From an uncultured Gemmatimonadota bacterium (lineage in GTDB: Bacteria; Gemmatimonadota; Gemmatimonadetes; Gemmatimonadales; Gemmatimonadaceae): a stretch of 64,000 bases of DNA. The translations under genes were made by a program, and so were the position numbers. Under the pieces are notes generated by a model. That model did not search any database. It worked only from the letters and a program-made list of their open reading frames with translations, and was not told where the DNA came from. This document shows positions 55,197-63,370 of this stretch, one piece after another. The stretch spans positions 1 to 64,000 of the forward strand of contig CADEDA010000009.1 of the NCBI GenBank assembly GCA_902825965.1. The letters are read 5' to 3'. Position 1 is the first letter of the stretch, and every line of letters begins with the position of its first letter.

Positions 55197-55469
55197 CTAC
55201 TTGAGGAACCGTCGCGCCACCTGCTCCAGGCGATCGTCGCCCACGCGCTCGGCCTCGGCGAGCATCTGCTCGACGAAGGGCTTGAGCTTGGGTTCACCCC
55301 AGTAGTATCCCGTGGCGCGTTCGGCGAGCTGCGTCTCGCTCACGCGCGCGGCCTCCAGCAGCGCCTGCGCGGCTGCCCGGTCGAAATCGGGATCGTCGCG
55401 TGGCGGCAGGCCGTAGTTGCGCCGCGGCATCTCGCCTTCGGCGTCGTCGCGGAGGAAGGCGCGTGACAT
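55197..55469 (-). CDS. Small conserved protein of unknown function
   Basis: The 90-residue protein starts MSRAFLRDDAEGEMPRRNYG and contains FDRAAAQALLEAARVSETQL, YYWGEPKLKPFVEQML and an end DDRLEQVARRFLK. Charged, no signal peptide, likely cytoplasmic. I have seen similar short proteins near GreA-like or housekeeping genes in this phylum but cannot give a role. Divergent from the TfoX-like gene. Confidence 0.55.
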   Translation of the reverse strand: MSRAFLRDDAEGEMPRRNYGLPPRDDPDFDRAAAQALLEAARVSETQLAERATGYYWGEPKLKPFVEQMLAEAERVGDDRLEQVARRFLK

Positions 55470-55515
55470 GGGGGCAGGCTATCAGGTCCGGCGCGCCGCG
55501 CGCAAGGGTGCGGAG

Positions 55516-55521
55516 TAGATT
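55516..55521 (+). promoter_or_regulatory. -10-like TAGATT box for the TfoX-like gene
   Basis: TAGATTCCGGGCACG lies 25 bases before ATG 55547, with GGAG between. Confidence 0.35.
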
Positions 55522-55546
55522 CCGGGCACGACCCCACGGAGCGCCC

Positions 55547-55930
55547 ATGGCCACCGACCTCGCCTACATCGAATTCATCCGCGACCTCCTCGGCCGCGGT
55601 CACCGCGCCGAGTTCCGCAAGATGTTCGGCGAGTACGCCATGTACCTCGACGAGAAGGTCGTCGCGCTCGTCTGCGACAACCAGGTGTTCCTCAAGCCCA
55701 CGGACACCGGCCGTGCGCTCCTGGGAAGTGTGGAGGAGGCGCCGCCCTACCCCGGCGCCAAGCCGTACTTCAGCGTGAGCGACCGCATGGAGGAACGTGA
55801 ACTGTTCCTGGAGCTGCTCGAGGTGACGGCGGCCGCGATGCCCCGTCCCAAGCCCAAGGCGGCCAAGGGCACGAAGGCCGCGGCGAAGTCGTCCGCCGCG
55901 GCCCGGAAGGTCCCCGCCAAGAAGAAGTAG
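55547..55930 (+). CDS. TfoX N-terminal-domain protein with Lys-rich tail
   Basis: The 127-residue protein matches the TfoX/Sxy N-terminal domain (YIEFIRDLLGRGHRAEFRK, MFGEYAMYLDEKVVALVCDN, GAKPYFSVSDR). In gamma-proteobacteria TfoX promotes competence genes with CRP; stand-alone N-domain proteins elsewhere have no fixed role. The last 30 residues (PRPKPKAAKGTKAAAKSSAA, ARKVPAKKK) are histone-H1-like and could bind DNA. No C-terminal TfoX domain is present. Confidence 0.8.
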   Translation: MATDLAYIEFIRDLLGRGHRAEFRKMFGEYAMYLDEKVVALVCDNQVFLKPTDTGRALLGSVEEAPPYPGAKPYFSVSDRMEERELFLELLEVTAAAMPRPKPKAAKGTKAAAKSSAAARKVPAKKK

Positions 55931-55933
55931 CCA

Positions 55934-56389
55934 TCACTTCGGTGGCGGTGACTGCCACAGGACGTGCGTGATCATCCAGCGCCCGTCGATCTTGGCCATG
56001 AGCAGGTAGTCGATGCCCCAGTAGGCCGTGACCTTGGCCGATGCCGTTTGGTCGAGCACCTCGTAGATGAGCACTTCCTTCACCGTGCCGGCGGGCTGCG
56101 GACGGCCACGCGTGCGCACGTTGCGCGTGAACTGATGGAATCCCTCGTAGGTCATGCGCGACGCTTGGTACGCGCCGCCGGCACCCTCGCGATAGAAGCC
56201 GTACTTGTAGACCGACGGGTGGATGCTCCGGATGTGCTTGCTGCTGTCCCCCTCGTAGAATCCCTCGAGGTAGTCGAGCGCCGCGCGCTGCACGGCGTCG
56301 CGGTCCGCGGTGGCCTGCGCGGGCGACGAGGAGGGCAGGACCGACAGGGTGAGTGCCGTGAGCCCGGCGAACAGCGTACGACGGAACAT
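55934..56389 (-). CDS. Secreted NTF2-like (lumazine-binding-type) protein
   Basis: The 151-residue protein has a signal peptide (about 1-25) and a single cone-shaped NTF2/SnoaL-like fold: AALDYLEGFYEGDSSKHIRS, IHPSVYKYGF, then the C-terminal strands AKVTAYWGIDYLLMAKIDGR, WMITHVLWQ. This matches the 'putative lumazine-binding' group of small secreted proteins. Catalytic role is unproven. It is followed (convergent) by the TfoX-like gene, four bases away. Confidence 0.75.
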   Translation of the reverse strand: MFRRTLFAGLTALTLSVLPSSSPAQATADRDAVQRAALDYLEGFYEGDSSKHIRSIHPSVYKYGFYREGAGGAYQASRMTYEGFHQFTRNVRTRGRPQPAGTVKEVLIYEVLDQTASAKVTAYWGIDYLLMAKIDGRWMITHVLWQSPPPK

Positions 56390-56520
56390 GGAGACTCCGG
56401 TTGGAGGATGGTGCTGCACCGCGCGTTGGACCTGCGCTGCCCTGCTCCAGTATGACACGTGGTGCGCGGTGCAGTGTTTCCTGCGGGCGCCTCCGGGCAC
56501 GGCCGCGCCGGCCCGACAGG

Positions 56521-57342
56521 TCAGGTGTCGAGCCAGGCCAGCTCCACCCGCCGGAACTGGATGGGATGGCTCTCCGACTGCAGCGAGATGCTGCCCTCGC
56601 GCAGCAGCTTGGGCTGCCCCGCCGCCAACAGACGCTGCGCGTGCGGATCGCGCTCGTCGAGCTGCGGCTGTGCATACCGCAGTACCTCGACGCCGTTGAC
56701 GAAATGCCGGATGTCCTCGTGCCCGTTCACCTCGAACTCGGCCAGCACCCACTGGTCGCCGTGGAAGGTCGCGGAGCGCGAGTTGGTGCAGTGCGGGAGG
56801 AAGAGGGCGCCGTCCTTGACCACGTTCGTGCCCGGGGTGCACAGATTGAGCGTGCTGCGGGGATTCCGGCCGTCGCCGCCGAGGAACTGCGCCTCGATCG
56901 ACACCGGGAAGTCCTGGTCGATGGTCATCGTCTCCGGCGCCTGGCCATGCAGCATCACACCGCTGTTGCGGAGCGCCCAGCCGGGGCCGCCGGCCGCCTG
57001 TTCACCCACGAACCGGTACTCCACGCGCAGCCGATACCGCGAGTACGACCCCCGATAGAACAGGTGACCGAATCGCTCGTCGAAGCTCGGGTACGCCTCG
57101 TAGCCCACGGTGAGCAGGCCGTCCTCGACGCGAAAGGTGTTGCCGAAGTTCACGCCAAGGGCATGGTGGCGGATCTTGGGGGTCCAGCCGCTGAGATCCC
57201 TGCCGTTGAACAGCGGACGCCACTCGTCGCGCATGGCCCGTGCGCCACCCGGGGCGGGCGCGAAGACGTGGGCGAGTCCGGCGGCACCGAGCGCAGTGAG
57301 GAACTGCCGACGGGATGGTGATGCTCCGGCGGGGTTGGTCAT
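56521..57342 (-). CDS. DUF1080 (3-keto-disaccharide hydrolase-like) secreted protein
   Basis: A 273-residue protein with a Tat-type signal (SRRQFLTALGAAGLAH) and a DUF1080 concanavalin-like jelly roll: WRPLFNGRDLSGWTPKI, FRVEDGLLTVGYEA, PGWALRNSGVMLHG, NGHEDIRHFVNGVEVLRY, and the end GSISLQSESHPIQFRRVEL. This family includes 3-keto-disaccharide hydrolases and many glycan-binding proteins. The conserved core is intact, so a sugar-related role is likely. It is divergent from the S9 peptidase gene. Confidence 0.85.
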   Translation of the reverse strand: MTNPAGASPSRRQFLTALGAAGLAHVFAPAPGGARAMRDEWRPLFNGRDLSGWTPKIRHHALGVNFGNTFRVEDGLLTVGYEAYPSFDERFGHLFYRGSYSRYRLRVEYRFVGEQAAGGPGWALRNSGVMLHGQAPETMTIDQDFPVSIEAQFLGGDGRNPRSTLNLCTPGTNVVKDGALFLPHCTNSRSATFHGDQWVLAEFEVNGHEDIRHFVNGVEVLRYAQPQLDERDPHAQRLLAAGQPKLLREGSISLQSESHPIQFRRVELAWLDT

Positions 57343-57386
57343 GCGCAGAACTTCGCGCCTCCACGCCGCGACGCCAAGTCCTGTCG

Positions 57387-57403
57387 TAGATTCGCGGTAG
57401 ATT
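57387..57403 (+). promoter_or_regulatory. Two TAGATT boxes upstream of the S9 peptidase
   Basis: TAGATT at 57387-57392 and again at 57398-57403, in the sequence TAGATTCGCGGTAGATTCAC. Either could be a -10 box; ATG 57430 follows with AGGAG. Confidence 0.4.
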
Positions 57404-57419
57404 CACGGCCAGACCACCC

Positions 57420-57424
57420 AGGAG
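57420..57424 (+). promoter_or_regulatory. AGGAG ribosome binding site of the S9 gene
   Basis: AGGAG ends five bases before ATG 57430. Confidence 0.5.
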
Positions 57425-57429
57425 CCCCC

Positions 57430-59421
57430 ATGCGCCCCGCACGTGTCGCACTGTTCTCCCTCGCCATGCTCGCCAGCCTGCGCCTCGGCGCGCAGACGCC
57501 CACCTTCGAGCAGGTGCTCAGCCTGCGCCAGGTCGGCGCCGCGGCGCTGTCGCCCGATGGCCGCCATGTCGCGTACACCGTGCGCAGCACCGAGTGGAGC
57601 GAGAACCGATACGACACGGAGATCTGGCTCGCGCGCGACGGGGCGGCCGCCACGCAATGGACGCGCACGCCGCGCGGGAACTCCGGCTCGCTGCGCTGGT
57701 CGCCCGACGGTGCCTGGCTCGCCTTCCTTGCCGACCGCGGCGAGAAGTCCCAGGTCTACGTCATCGCCCTCGCGGGCGGCGAGGCCTTCAAGGCCACCGC
57801 CGCCAAGGAGGGCGTGAACGACTTCCGCTGGTCACCCGACGGTCGTTGGATCGCGTACACCGCGGCCGAGTCCGAGAGTGCGGCGATGAAGGCACGCAAG
57901 GAGAAGTTCGGCGAGTTCGCCATCGAGGACGCCGACTTCAGCATGACGCATCTCTGGCTCGCGCCCGTGTCGGCGACGGAATGGGCCGCCGGCCGGATTC
58001 CCGATGCCACCCGGCTCACCGGCGGCACCGCCTACACGGTGGGCAACTTCGCCTGGAGCCCGGACGCCACGCAGATCGCGTTCGACCACACGGCCGACCC
58101 CCTCATCAACTCCTGGATCACGCAGGACATCTCGATCCTCACGGTGAGCACCCAGGCGCTGCGCCCGCTCGTCCGGCAGCGCGGCAGCGACGGCAACCCG
58201 GTGTGGTCGCCCGACGGACAGCACATCCTCTTCAGCTCCAGCGGCGGCGACACCACCAGCAACTACTACAGGAACGGGCAGTTGCTGCGCATCGCCGCCG
58301 GCGGAGGCACACCGACGCGCCTCGCGGCGGACTTCGACGAACAGATCGGCGGCCTCACATGGAACGCCCGGGGCATCTTCTTCACCGGGCGGGCCAAGAC
58401 CGTCTCGCGGCTCTACCGGATCGATCCCGAGCGCGGCAGCACGGCCGTCGCGATCGACACCCCGATGAACGTCACGGGCGCGTCGTTCTCCGCGGATGGC
58501 GCGCGACTGGTGTTCTTCTCGCAGAGCGCCAGCACCCTCAGCGAGGTGTTCGTCTCCGCGCTCGCGCCGTTCGCCGCCACCCGCGTGAGCACCATGGGGG
58601 AGCAGATCGCCGGCTGGCCCATCGGCTCGGCGGAGGTCGTCACGTGGAAATCGCGTGACGGCGCCGTGATCGACGGGGTGCTGCACAAACCGCGCGACTT
58701 CGACCCGGGCCGCAAGTACCCGCTGCTCGTCGTGATCCACGGTGGCCCCACCGGCATCGACGTGCCGCAGCCCCTGCCGGGGAACGTGTACCCCATCGCC
58801 CAATGGGTGGCGCGCGGTGCGCTCGTGCTCCGCCCCAACTACCGCGGGTCGGCCGGGTACGGCGAGGCGTTCCGCGCGCTCAACGTCAAGAACCTGGGCG
58901 TCGGCGACATGTGGGACGTGATGAGCGGCGTGGATCACGTCATCGCGCAGGGCATCGTCGACACCACCCGCATGGGCTCGATGGGCTGGAGCCAAGGCGG
59001 CTACATCTCGGCGTTCCTCACCACCAACACCACGCGCTTCAAGGCGATCTCCGTCGGCGCCGGCATCAGCAACTGGGTGACGTACTACGTGGCGACCGAC
59101 ATCCACCCGTTCACCAAGCAGTACCTGAAGAACGACCCTTGGCGCGACGCCGCGATCTACGCGAAGACCTCGCCGATGACCAATATCCTCAAGGCGCGCA
59201 CGCCGACGCTCATCCAGCACGGCGAGTTCGACCGTCGCGTGCCGATCCAGAACGCCTATGAGCTGTTCCAGGGACTGCAGGACGTGGGCGTCCCCACGCA
59301 GTTGGTGGTCTATAAGGGCTTCGGCCACGGCATCACCAAGCCCAAGGAGACGATGGCCGCACTGCAGCACAACTGGGACTGGTTCGAAAAGTACCTGTTT
59401 GGTGGTGGCGGACGGCCGTGA
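57430..59421 (+). CDS. Secreted S9 prolyl-oligopeptidase family peptidase
   Basis: The 663-residue enzyme has a signal peptide (about 1-20, ending LGAQ), a seven-bladed propeller (about 30-400; SLRWSPDGAWLAFLADRGE, DFRWSPDGRWIAYTAAES, VWSPDGQHILFSS) and an alpha/beta-hydrolase domain. The triad is Ser521 in MGWSQGGY, Asp601 in EFDRRVP and His633 in GFGHGI. This is the acylaminoacyl-peptidase/DPP branch, which trims short peptides. It probably works in the periplasm on products of the larger proteases encoded nearby. Confidence 0.92.
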   Translation: MRPARVALFSLAMLASLRLGAQTPTFEQVLSLRQVGAAALSPDGRHVAYTVRSTEWSENRYDTEIWLARDGAAATQWTRTPRGNSGSLRWSPDGAWLAFLADRGEKSQVYVIALAGGEAFKATAAKEGVNDFRWSPDGRWIAYTAAESESAAMKARKEKFGEFAIEDADFSMTHLWLAPVSATEWAAGRIPDATRLTGGTAYTVGNFAWSPDATQIAFDHTADPLINSWITQDISILTVSTQALRPLVRQRGSDGNPVWSPDGQHILFSSSGGDTTSNYYRNGQLLRIAAGGGTPTRLAADFDEQIGGLTWNARGIFFTGRAKTVSRLYRIDPERGSTAVAIDTPMNVTGASFSADGARLVFFSQSASTLSEVFVSALAPFAATRVSTMGEQIAGWPIGSAEVVTWKSRDGAVIDGVLHKPRDFDPGRKYPLLVVIHGGPTGIDVPQPLPGNVYPIAQWVARGALVLRPNYRGSAGYGEAFRALNVKNLGVGDMWDVMSGVDHVIAQGIVDTTRMGSMGWSQGGYISAFLTTNTTRFKAISVGAGISNWVTYYVATDIHPFTKQYLKNDPWRDAAIYAKTSPMTNILKARTPTLIQHGEFDRRVPIQNAYELFQGLQDVGVPTQLVVYKGFGHGITKPKETMAALQHNWDWFEKYLFGGGGRP

Positions 59422-59498
59422 CGCACAATCCGCGCAATGGGTAGGGGTCGTATCGATTACGAGCGCAGTCCTTCCCCACATCCATGCAGAGGTAGTGT

Positions 59499-60182
59499 AT
59501 GTCGCTGAACGCCGTCCTCGTCTCCGCAGTCGTCGCACCGTTCGTTGCCTGGTCCGCGGCGCGGACGCCGCTCGTGGACCGCACGTCCGCGCCGGCCAAG
59601 CTTCAGATCACCCTGACGACGGTGCATGCCGCGGCGCTCACCACGCCGCGCGCCGCAGGCGACGCCCTCGACGAGCCCTACCTGCTGCTGTCGGAGATGT
59701 GGAGCGCCGACGCCGTCCGCACCATGACGTTCCCGGCGACCGAGCGGATGCCGATTCAGCTCGACCAGGCCCTGCCGGCGCGTCCGCTGCACGCCCTCAC
59801 GCTCGAGGACGGCCAGCGGGTGCGGGTGCTGCTCACGGCGCTCGAGGGGCCGCGCCTGATGGCGTCCGAGGAGTCGGCCGTGGCGGCCGCGGCGGCGCAG
59901 GTGATCCCGATGGCGCAGGACGCCCGCGCGTCGGCGCTCAAGTCGGCGCTCGCGCCGGCCGTGACCAAGGGGTCGCAGTTGATCGGTGCCGCGATCCTCG
60001 AGATGCACAACGAGGGCGGCATGCTCTACTGGCGCACCCTCGAGTGCGTGGCGGACTGCAGCGTGCTCACGGCGCCCGCCGCCGCGGCGCTGGACGCCAC
60101 CAAGCCGACGCAGGGCCTCCTCGAGCTGACCGGTGCCGGCGGCACGTATCACTTCAACATGCACAGCCGCCGCGTGCAGTAG
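59499..60182 (+). CDS. Secreted protein of unknown function
   Basis: The 227-residue protein has a likely signal (about 1-20), two strand-rich parts (about 33-125, KLQITLTTVHAAALTTP and MTFPATERMPIQLDQ; about 150-227, SQLIGAAILEMHNEGGMLYW) with a Cys pair (LECVADCSVLT). No family known to me. ATG 59499 follows AGAGGTAG, a moderate ribosome site. A strong hairpin lies between its stop and the DUF3465 gene on the opposite strand. Confidence 0.55.
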   Translation: MSLNAVLVSAVVAPFVAWSAARTPLVDRTSAPAKLQITLTTVHAAALTTPRAAGDALDEPYLLLSEMWSADAVRTMTFPATERMPIQLDQALPARPLHALTLEDGQRVRVLLTALEGPRLMASEESAVAAAAAQVIPMAQDARASALKSALAPAVTKGSQLIGAAILEMHNEGGMLYWRTLECVADCSVLTAPAAAALDATKPTQGLLELTGAGGTYHFNMHSRRVQ

Positions 60183-60204
60183 TCGCGCCGCGCGGAGGCG
60201 ATCA

Positions 60205-60240
60205 CGGGCGGCGCGAGGAGCTCACTCCACGCGCCGCCCG
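60205..60240. terminator. Long GC hairpin between convergent genes
   Basis: CGGGCGGCGCG (60205-60215) pairs perfectly with CGCGCCGCCCG (60230-60240); inside, GGAG (60217-60220) pairs with CTCC (60225-60228). It covers the DUF3465 stop, so it likely ends both transcripts. Confidence 0.65.
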
Positions 60241-60701
60241 CGATGTTCCAGCCACCCGCCCACGTGACGCCGGTCGGGATCGTGATGGGTCCAGTGGATC
60301 ACGCCGCCGTTGGCGTTCCACTCGTACTCGCCGAAGAAGCGAACCGTGTCCCCGCGCTGGAGGCCCGCGAGTCGCGGGGCCAGGTCGATGTTGTGCGCCA
60401 CGAGGATCGTCTGCCGCGAGGCCAGTCGCAGGATGAATCGCTGGTGGCGGCTCCCGTCATTGTCGTCCGCGAGCACACGGTCCACCACGCCGAGGCCCTG
60501 CACCTGGAGGTCGCTGCGTTGGGTGCGGAACGCGTCGGCGATCGCCGCGCTCGCATCGGGTACCGGTACCTGCGACGCGGGTTCGGGGGCCTGCGTAGCC
60601 GACGGAGCCACCGGCTCCGTGGAGACCGCCCTGCGTTGCTGCGCGTAGGCCCAGAGGGCGAGGACCAGGAGCGCGGCGGCGATCCGCAGTGGTCGTTTCA
60701 T
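60222..60701 (-). CDS. DUF3465 protein with N-terminal signal or anchor
   Basis: The 159-residue protein has an N-terminal hydrophobic helix (about 5-20), a Pro-rich linker and a DUF3465 domain: FILRLASRQTILVAHNIDLA, GDTVRFFGEYEWN, GGVIHWTHHDPDRRHVGGWL. The HNIDLAPR and HWTHHDP strings are the family mark. The fold is OB-like; the role is unknown, and the His-rich strip may bind metal. Third in a coupled operon: its ATG overlaps the stop of the 82-residue protein (ATGA). Confidence 0.85.
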   Translation of the reverse strand: MKRPLRIAAALLVLALWAYAQQRRAVSTEPVAPSATQAPEPASQVPVPDASAAIADAFRTQRSDLQVQGLGVVDRVLADDNDGSRHQRFILRLASRQTILVAHNIDLAPRLAGLQRGDTVRFFGEYEWNANGGVIHWTHHDPDRRHVGGWLEHRGRRVE

Positions 60702-60946
60702 CGCGGTACGATGCGCTCCTGAGCCCTCCGCGTCCAGCCGACCGGCGCTCCGCTGACGGCTGCGTCGGCAGTCTCCAAACGTTGGTGCCGTGGCTCGCGC
60801 CGCGACCCCAGCGCGCCAAACGCCGCGGCGTGGCTCCACCCGGCCCCGTCACCGTGCTCGTCGGCGAAACGCAGGTGTGCGTCGGCACCGGTGCCGGCGG
60901 GATCGAGCAGCCCCGGCTCCTCGTCGAACGGATTCCAGTCGCGCAT
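60698..60946 (-). CDS. Small 82-residue protein in a coupled operon
   Basis: The ORF from ATG 60946 (MRDWNPFDEEPGLLDPAGTG) to TGA 60698-60700 is flanked by overlaps on both sides: its ATG overlaps the stop of the membrane protein and its stop overlaps the ATG of DUF3465. Such packing would be unlikely by chance. The sequence is acidic at the start and basic at the end (GWTRRAQERIVPR); no family recognised and no signal peptide. Probably cytoplasmic, perhaps a partner of the upstream membrane protein. Confidence 0.6.
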   Translation of the reverse strand: MRDWNPFDEEPGLLDPAGTGADAHLRFADEHGDGAGWSHAAAFGALGSRREPRHQRLETADAAVSGAPVGWTRRAQERIVPR

Positions 60947-61494
60947 CAGCCCCCGCACGCCCAGCGGGCGTCGATCGCCGCATACCCGATGCGCGGCAGC
61001 ACCTGCTCGGCGGCGAGCACGATCCCCCAGAAGAACACCACCAGGCCGAGCACGTGCGCCGGCGCGATCCGCGACCGCCACGCGGTCATGCTCGCCCAGC
61101 TGCTCGAGATGAGCACCGATCCCACCACGCCCAGATAGAGGTAAAGCTGCAGCCCGCAGGCGTTGGCGTAGGGCCAGGCGACCACCGCGGCCCCCAGCGC
61201 GACCGCGGCGATGGTCCGCGACCAGACGCCGGCCAGCTCCCAGCGCCGATCGAGCTCCAGCTGCCGACTCTTGCGGATCGGCGGGGCTGAAGCATTCGGC
61301 GAGACTGTTGCGTAAGCCTGCACGGAGGGGCGGCGCGCCGGTCCCGAGGCCGGCTCGGCCGTGGGCCCGAACGCGCCGATCGGCTGCATATCACCCTTCA
61401 GGTGCGGATCGGCGCCCGGGAGCTGCCGGATGAGCTTCTCGATCTCCAGACCGAGTCCGTTCGTCAGCGAACGGATGCGCGAAGAGGTGGACAT
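60946..61494 (-). CDS. Membrane protein of unknown function
   Basis: This 182-residue protein has a soluble N-terminus with Pro/Ser-rich sequence (about 1-90) and four predicted membrane helices (about 92-180; TIAAVALGAAVVAWPYANAC, LYLYLGVVGSVLISSSWASM, VLGLVVFFWGIVLAAEQVL). It opens a three-gene overlapping operon with a small protein and a DUF3465 protein. No family known to me. ATG 61494 was chosen over ATG 61536. It is divergent from the Ser/Thr kinase gene. Confidence 0.65.
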   Translation of the reverse strand: MSTSSRIRSLTNGLGLEIEKLIRQLPGADPHLKGDMQPIGAFGPTAEPASGPARRPSVQAYATVSPNASAPPIRKSRQLELDRRWELAGVWSRTIAAVALGAAVVAWPYANACGLQLYLYLGVVGSVLISSSWASMTAWRSRIAPAHVLGLVVFFWGIVLAAEQVLPRIGYAAIDARWACGG

Positions 61495-61655
61495 GGGAAC
61501 GCCCGAGGAAGGAAGGTGGGTCGTGTGCGACGCCACACGTTCGGTCGTTCCCGTCCCGCCGCCCAGAGGGGGATGTCACAGAGTGCGATGTCACGGGGGG
61601 GCACTGTTCAACAGCAACTCCCGTACCGCGCGGTGGCCGAACCCGTTTCCACATC

Positions 61656-61666
61656 TATCTTATAGA
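61656..61666 (+). promoter_or_regulatory. -10-like region (TATCTTATAGA) upstream of the kinase
   Basis: Overlapping TATCTT and TATAGA lie about 20-29 bases before GTG 61685, within a locally AT-rich stretch that stands out in this GC-rich window. Confidence 0.4.
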
Positions 61667-61684
61667 ACGTCCTGATCCCCCGAG

Positions 61685-63370
61685 GTGCACGTGACCACCG
61701 TCGAAATCCCCACGCCAGATCCCCGCGCGCTCGACGACGCGACCCGCCCCTTCGCAGAAGCGATCGCCGGTCGCTACGCCATCAAGCGGATGATCGGGCG
61801 CGGCGGCATGGGCATCGTCTATCTGGCCCGCGACAAGCGCCTCGACCGCCTCGTGGCGATCAAGACGCTGCCGCCGCATCTCGCCACGGACGCCGCATTG
61901 CAGGAGCGCTTCCTCCGCGAGACCCGCACGGCCGGCGCCATGACGCATCCGAACATCGTGCCCATTCACGGGGCGGACGAGTCGGACGGCCACGTGTACT
62001 TCGTGATGACGTACATCGACGGCGAGTCCCTCGCCGCGCGCATCCGGGCGCGAGGGCGGCTGGATGCGACGTCCACGGCCCGGCACCTCCGCGATGTCGC
62101 CGCCGCCCTCGCGCACGCGCACCAGCGCGGCATCATCCACCGCGACATCAAGGCCGAGAACATCCTCGTCGAACGCAGCAGCGACCGCGCGCTGGTGACC
62201 GACTTCGGCATCGCCCGCCTCGCCGAGGCCTCACCGCTCACCGTCACCGGTCAGGTGCTCGGCACCGTACACTACGTGAGCCCCGAGCAGGTGGCCGGCC
62301 ACGCGGTCGACGCGCGCGCCGACCTCTACTCGCTGGGCGTGGTCGGTTACCTCGCCCTCACCGGACAGTTCCCGTTCGATGCCGACGTCGCGTCGGCCGT
62401 GCTCGTGCAGCACGTGACGCGTGCGCCCGCCCCCGTGAGCTCGGTGCGGCGCGACGTGCCGGTGGCGCTCGCCAGCATCATCGACCGCTGCCTCGCCAAG
62501 GACCCCGCGCACCGCTACGCCAGCGCCGACGACCTCGTCGCGGCCTTCGACGCCGCGATGCCCGCCCTCGGCGAACGTCCGCTGCTGGTGTCGGACACCG
62601 AGGCCCACCAGGTCTGGCAGCGCGCGGCAGAGCTGCAGGCGTACACGGGGATCGAGCCGCGGCCGGAGATCACACCCCGCGAACGCGATGCGGAGCAGGA
62701 CAAGGCCCGCAAGTCCGGCTACGCGCTCGACCACCTCCGCGAGGCGGCGGCCGAGGCGGGCATCGACGACAAGTACCTGCAGCGCGCCTTCGTGGAGCAT
62801 GGGTTGGCGCGGAACACACCCACGCCGAAGGTCCGCGTCGCCCCGGCGCCGGCCAGCCCACCGCTGGACCGGCCAGCGTGGTGGTCGGGTGTGCCTCCCA
62901 CCCTGTCGCGCGAAGTGGTGGTCGAGGGCGAACTCCCCACCCGCGACCTCGATCGCCTGATCAACGTGCTGCGTGACGCCACGGGGACCATGGGGCACAC
63001 GATGGCCCACACCCGCGAACTCGCGTGGTGGTCGGGCCGCTTCGGCACCCGGGTGGACGTGTCCGTGGTGCCGGAGTCCGACCGGACGACGGTGCGCGTG
63101 GTGCAGGACGCGCGGCGCTCGGCGTGGCTGCGTGGCGGCGTGGCGGCAGCGAGTGCCGTGTTCGCCGGCGGCATGTCCGGTGTGATCGCGCTGGAGGGGT
63201 TCCGCGCGCCCGACGAGGTCGGCGTGCTGGCGGTGTTCGCCGTAGGACTCACCTGGCTCATCAAGGGCGGTCGCTGGTTCATCCGGCGCGGGAACAGCCG
63301 CAAGGTGCTCGAGACCGACCAGCTGGTCGCACGCCTCGCCGCGAAGGTGAAGGACAGCATCACGCCGTGA
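61685..63370 (+). CDS. Ser/Thr protein kinase with C-terminal sensor-like module
   Basis: The 561-residue protein has a Hanks-type kinase domain (about 25-295): glycine loop GRGGMGIVYLARD, ATP Lys60 in VAIKTLPPH, catalytic Asp154 in HRDIKAENIL, DFGIAR and GTVHYVSPEQ. It phosphorylates proteins on Ser/Thr at the membrane. After a linker come a helical part (about 315-375, YALDHLREAAAEAGIDDKYL), an alpha/beta part (about 405-480, VVVEGELPTRDLDRLINVLR) and two membrane helices near the end (about 485-540). The tail shares its layout with the small membrane protein at 7452-8114. The start is GTG 61685 or GTG 61691. Its stop overlaps the next gene's GTG. Confidence 0.9.
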   Translation: MHVTTVEIPTPDPRALDDATRPFAEAIAGRYAIKRMIGRGGMGIVYLARDKRLDRLVAIKTLPPHLATDAALQERFLRETRTAGAMTHPNIVPIHGADESDGHVYFVMTYIDGESLAARIRARGRLDATSTARHLRDVAAALAHAHQRGIIHRDIKAENILVERSSDRALVTDFGIARLAEASPLTVTGQVLGTVHYVSPEQVAGHAVDARADLYSLGVVGYLALTGQFPFDADVASAVLVQHVTRAPAPVSSVRRDVPVALASIIDRCLAKDPAHRYASADDLVAAFDAAMPALGERPLLVSDTEAHQVWQRAAELQAYTGIEPRPEITPRERDAEQDKARKSGYALDHLREAAAEAGIDDKYLQRAFVEHGLARNTPTPKVRVAPAPASPPLDRPAWWSGVPPTLSREVVVEGELPTRDLDRLINVLRDATGTMGHTMAHTRELAWWSGRFGTRVDVSVVPESDRTTVRVVQDARRSAWLRGGVAAASAVFAGGMSGVIALEGFRAPDEVGVLAVFAVGLTWLIKGGRWFIRRGNSRKVLETDQLVARLAAKVKDSITP

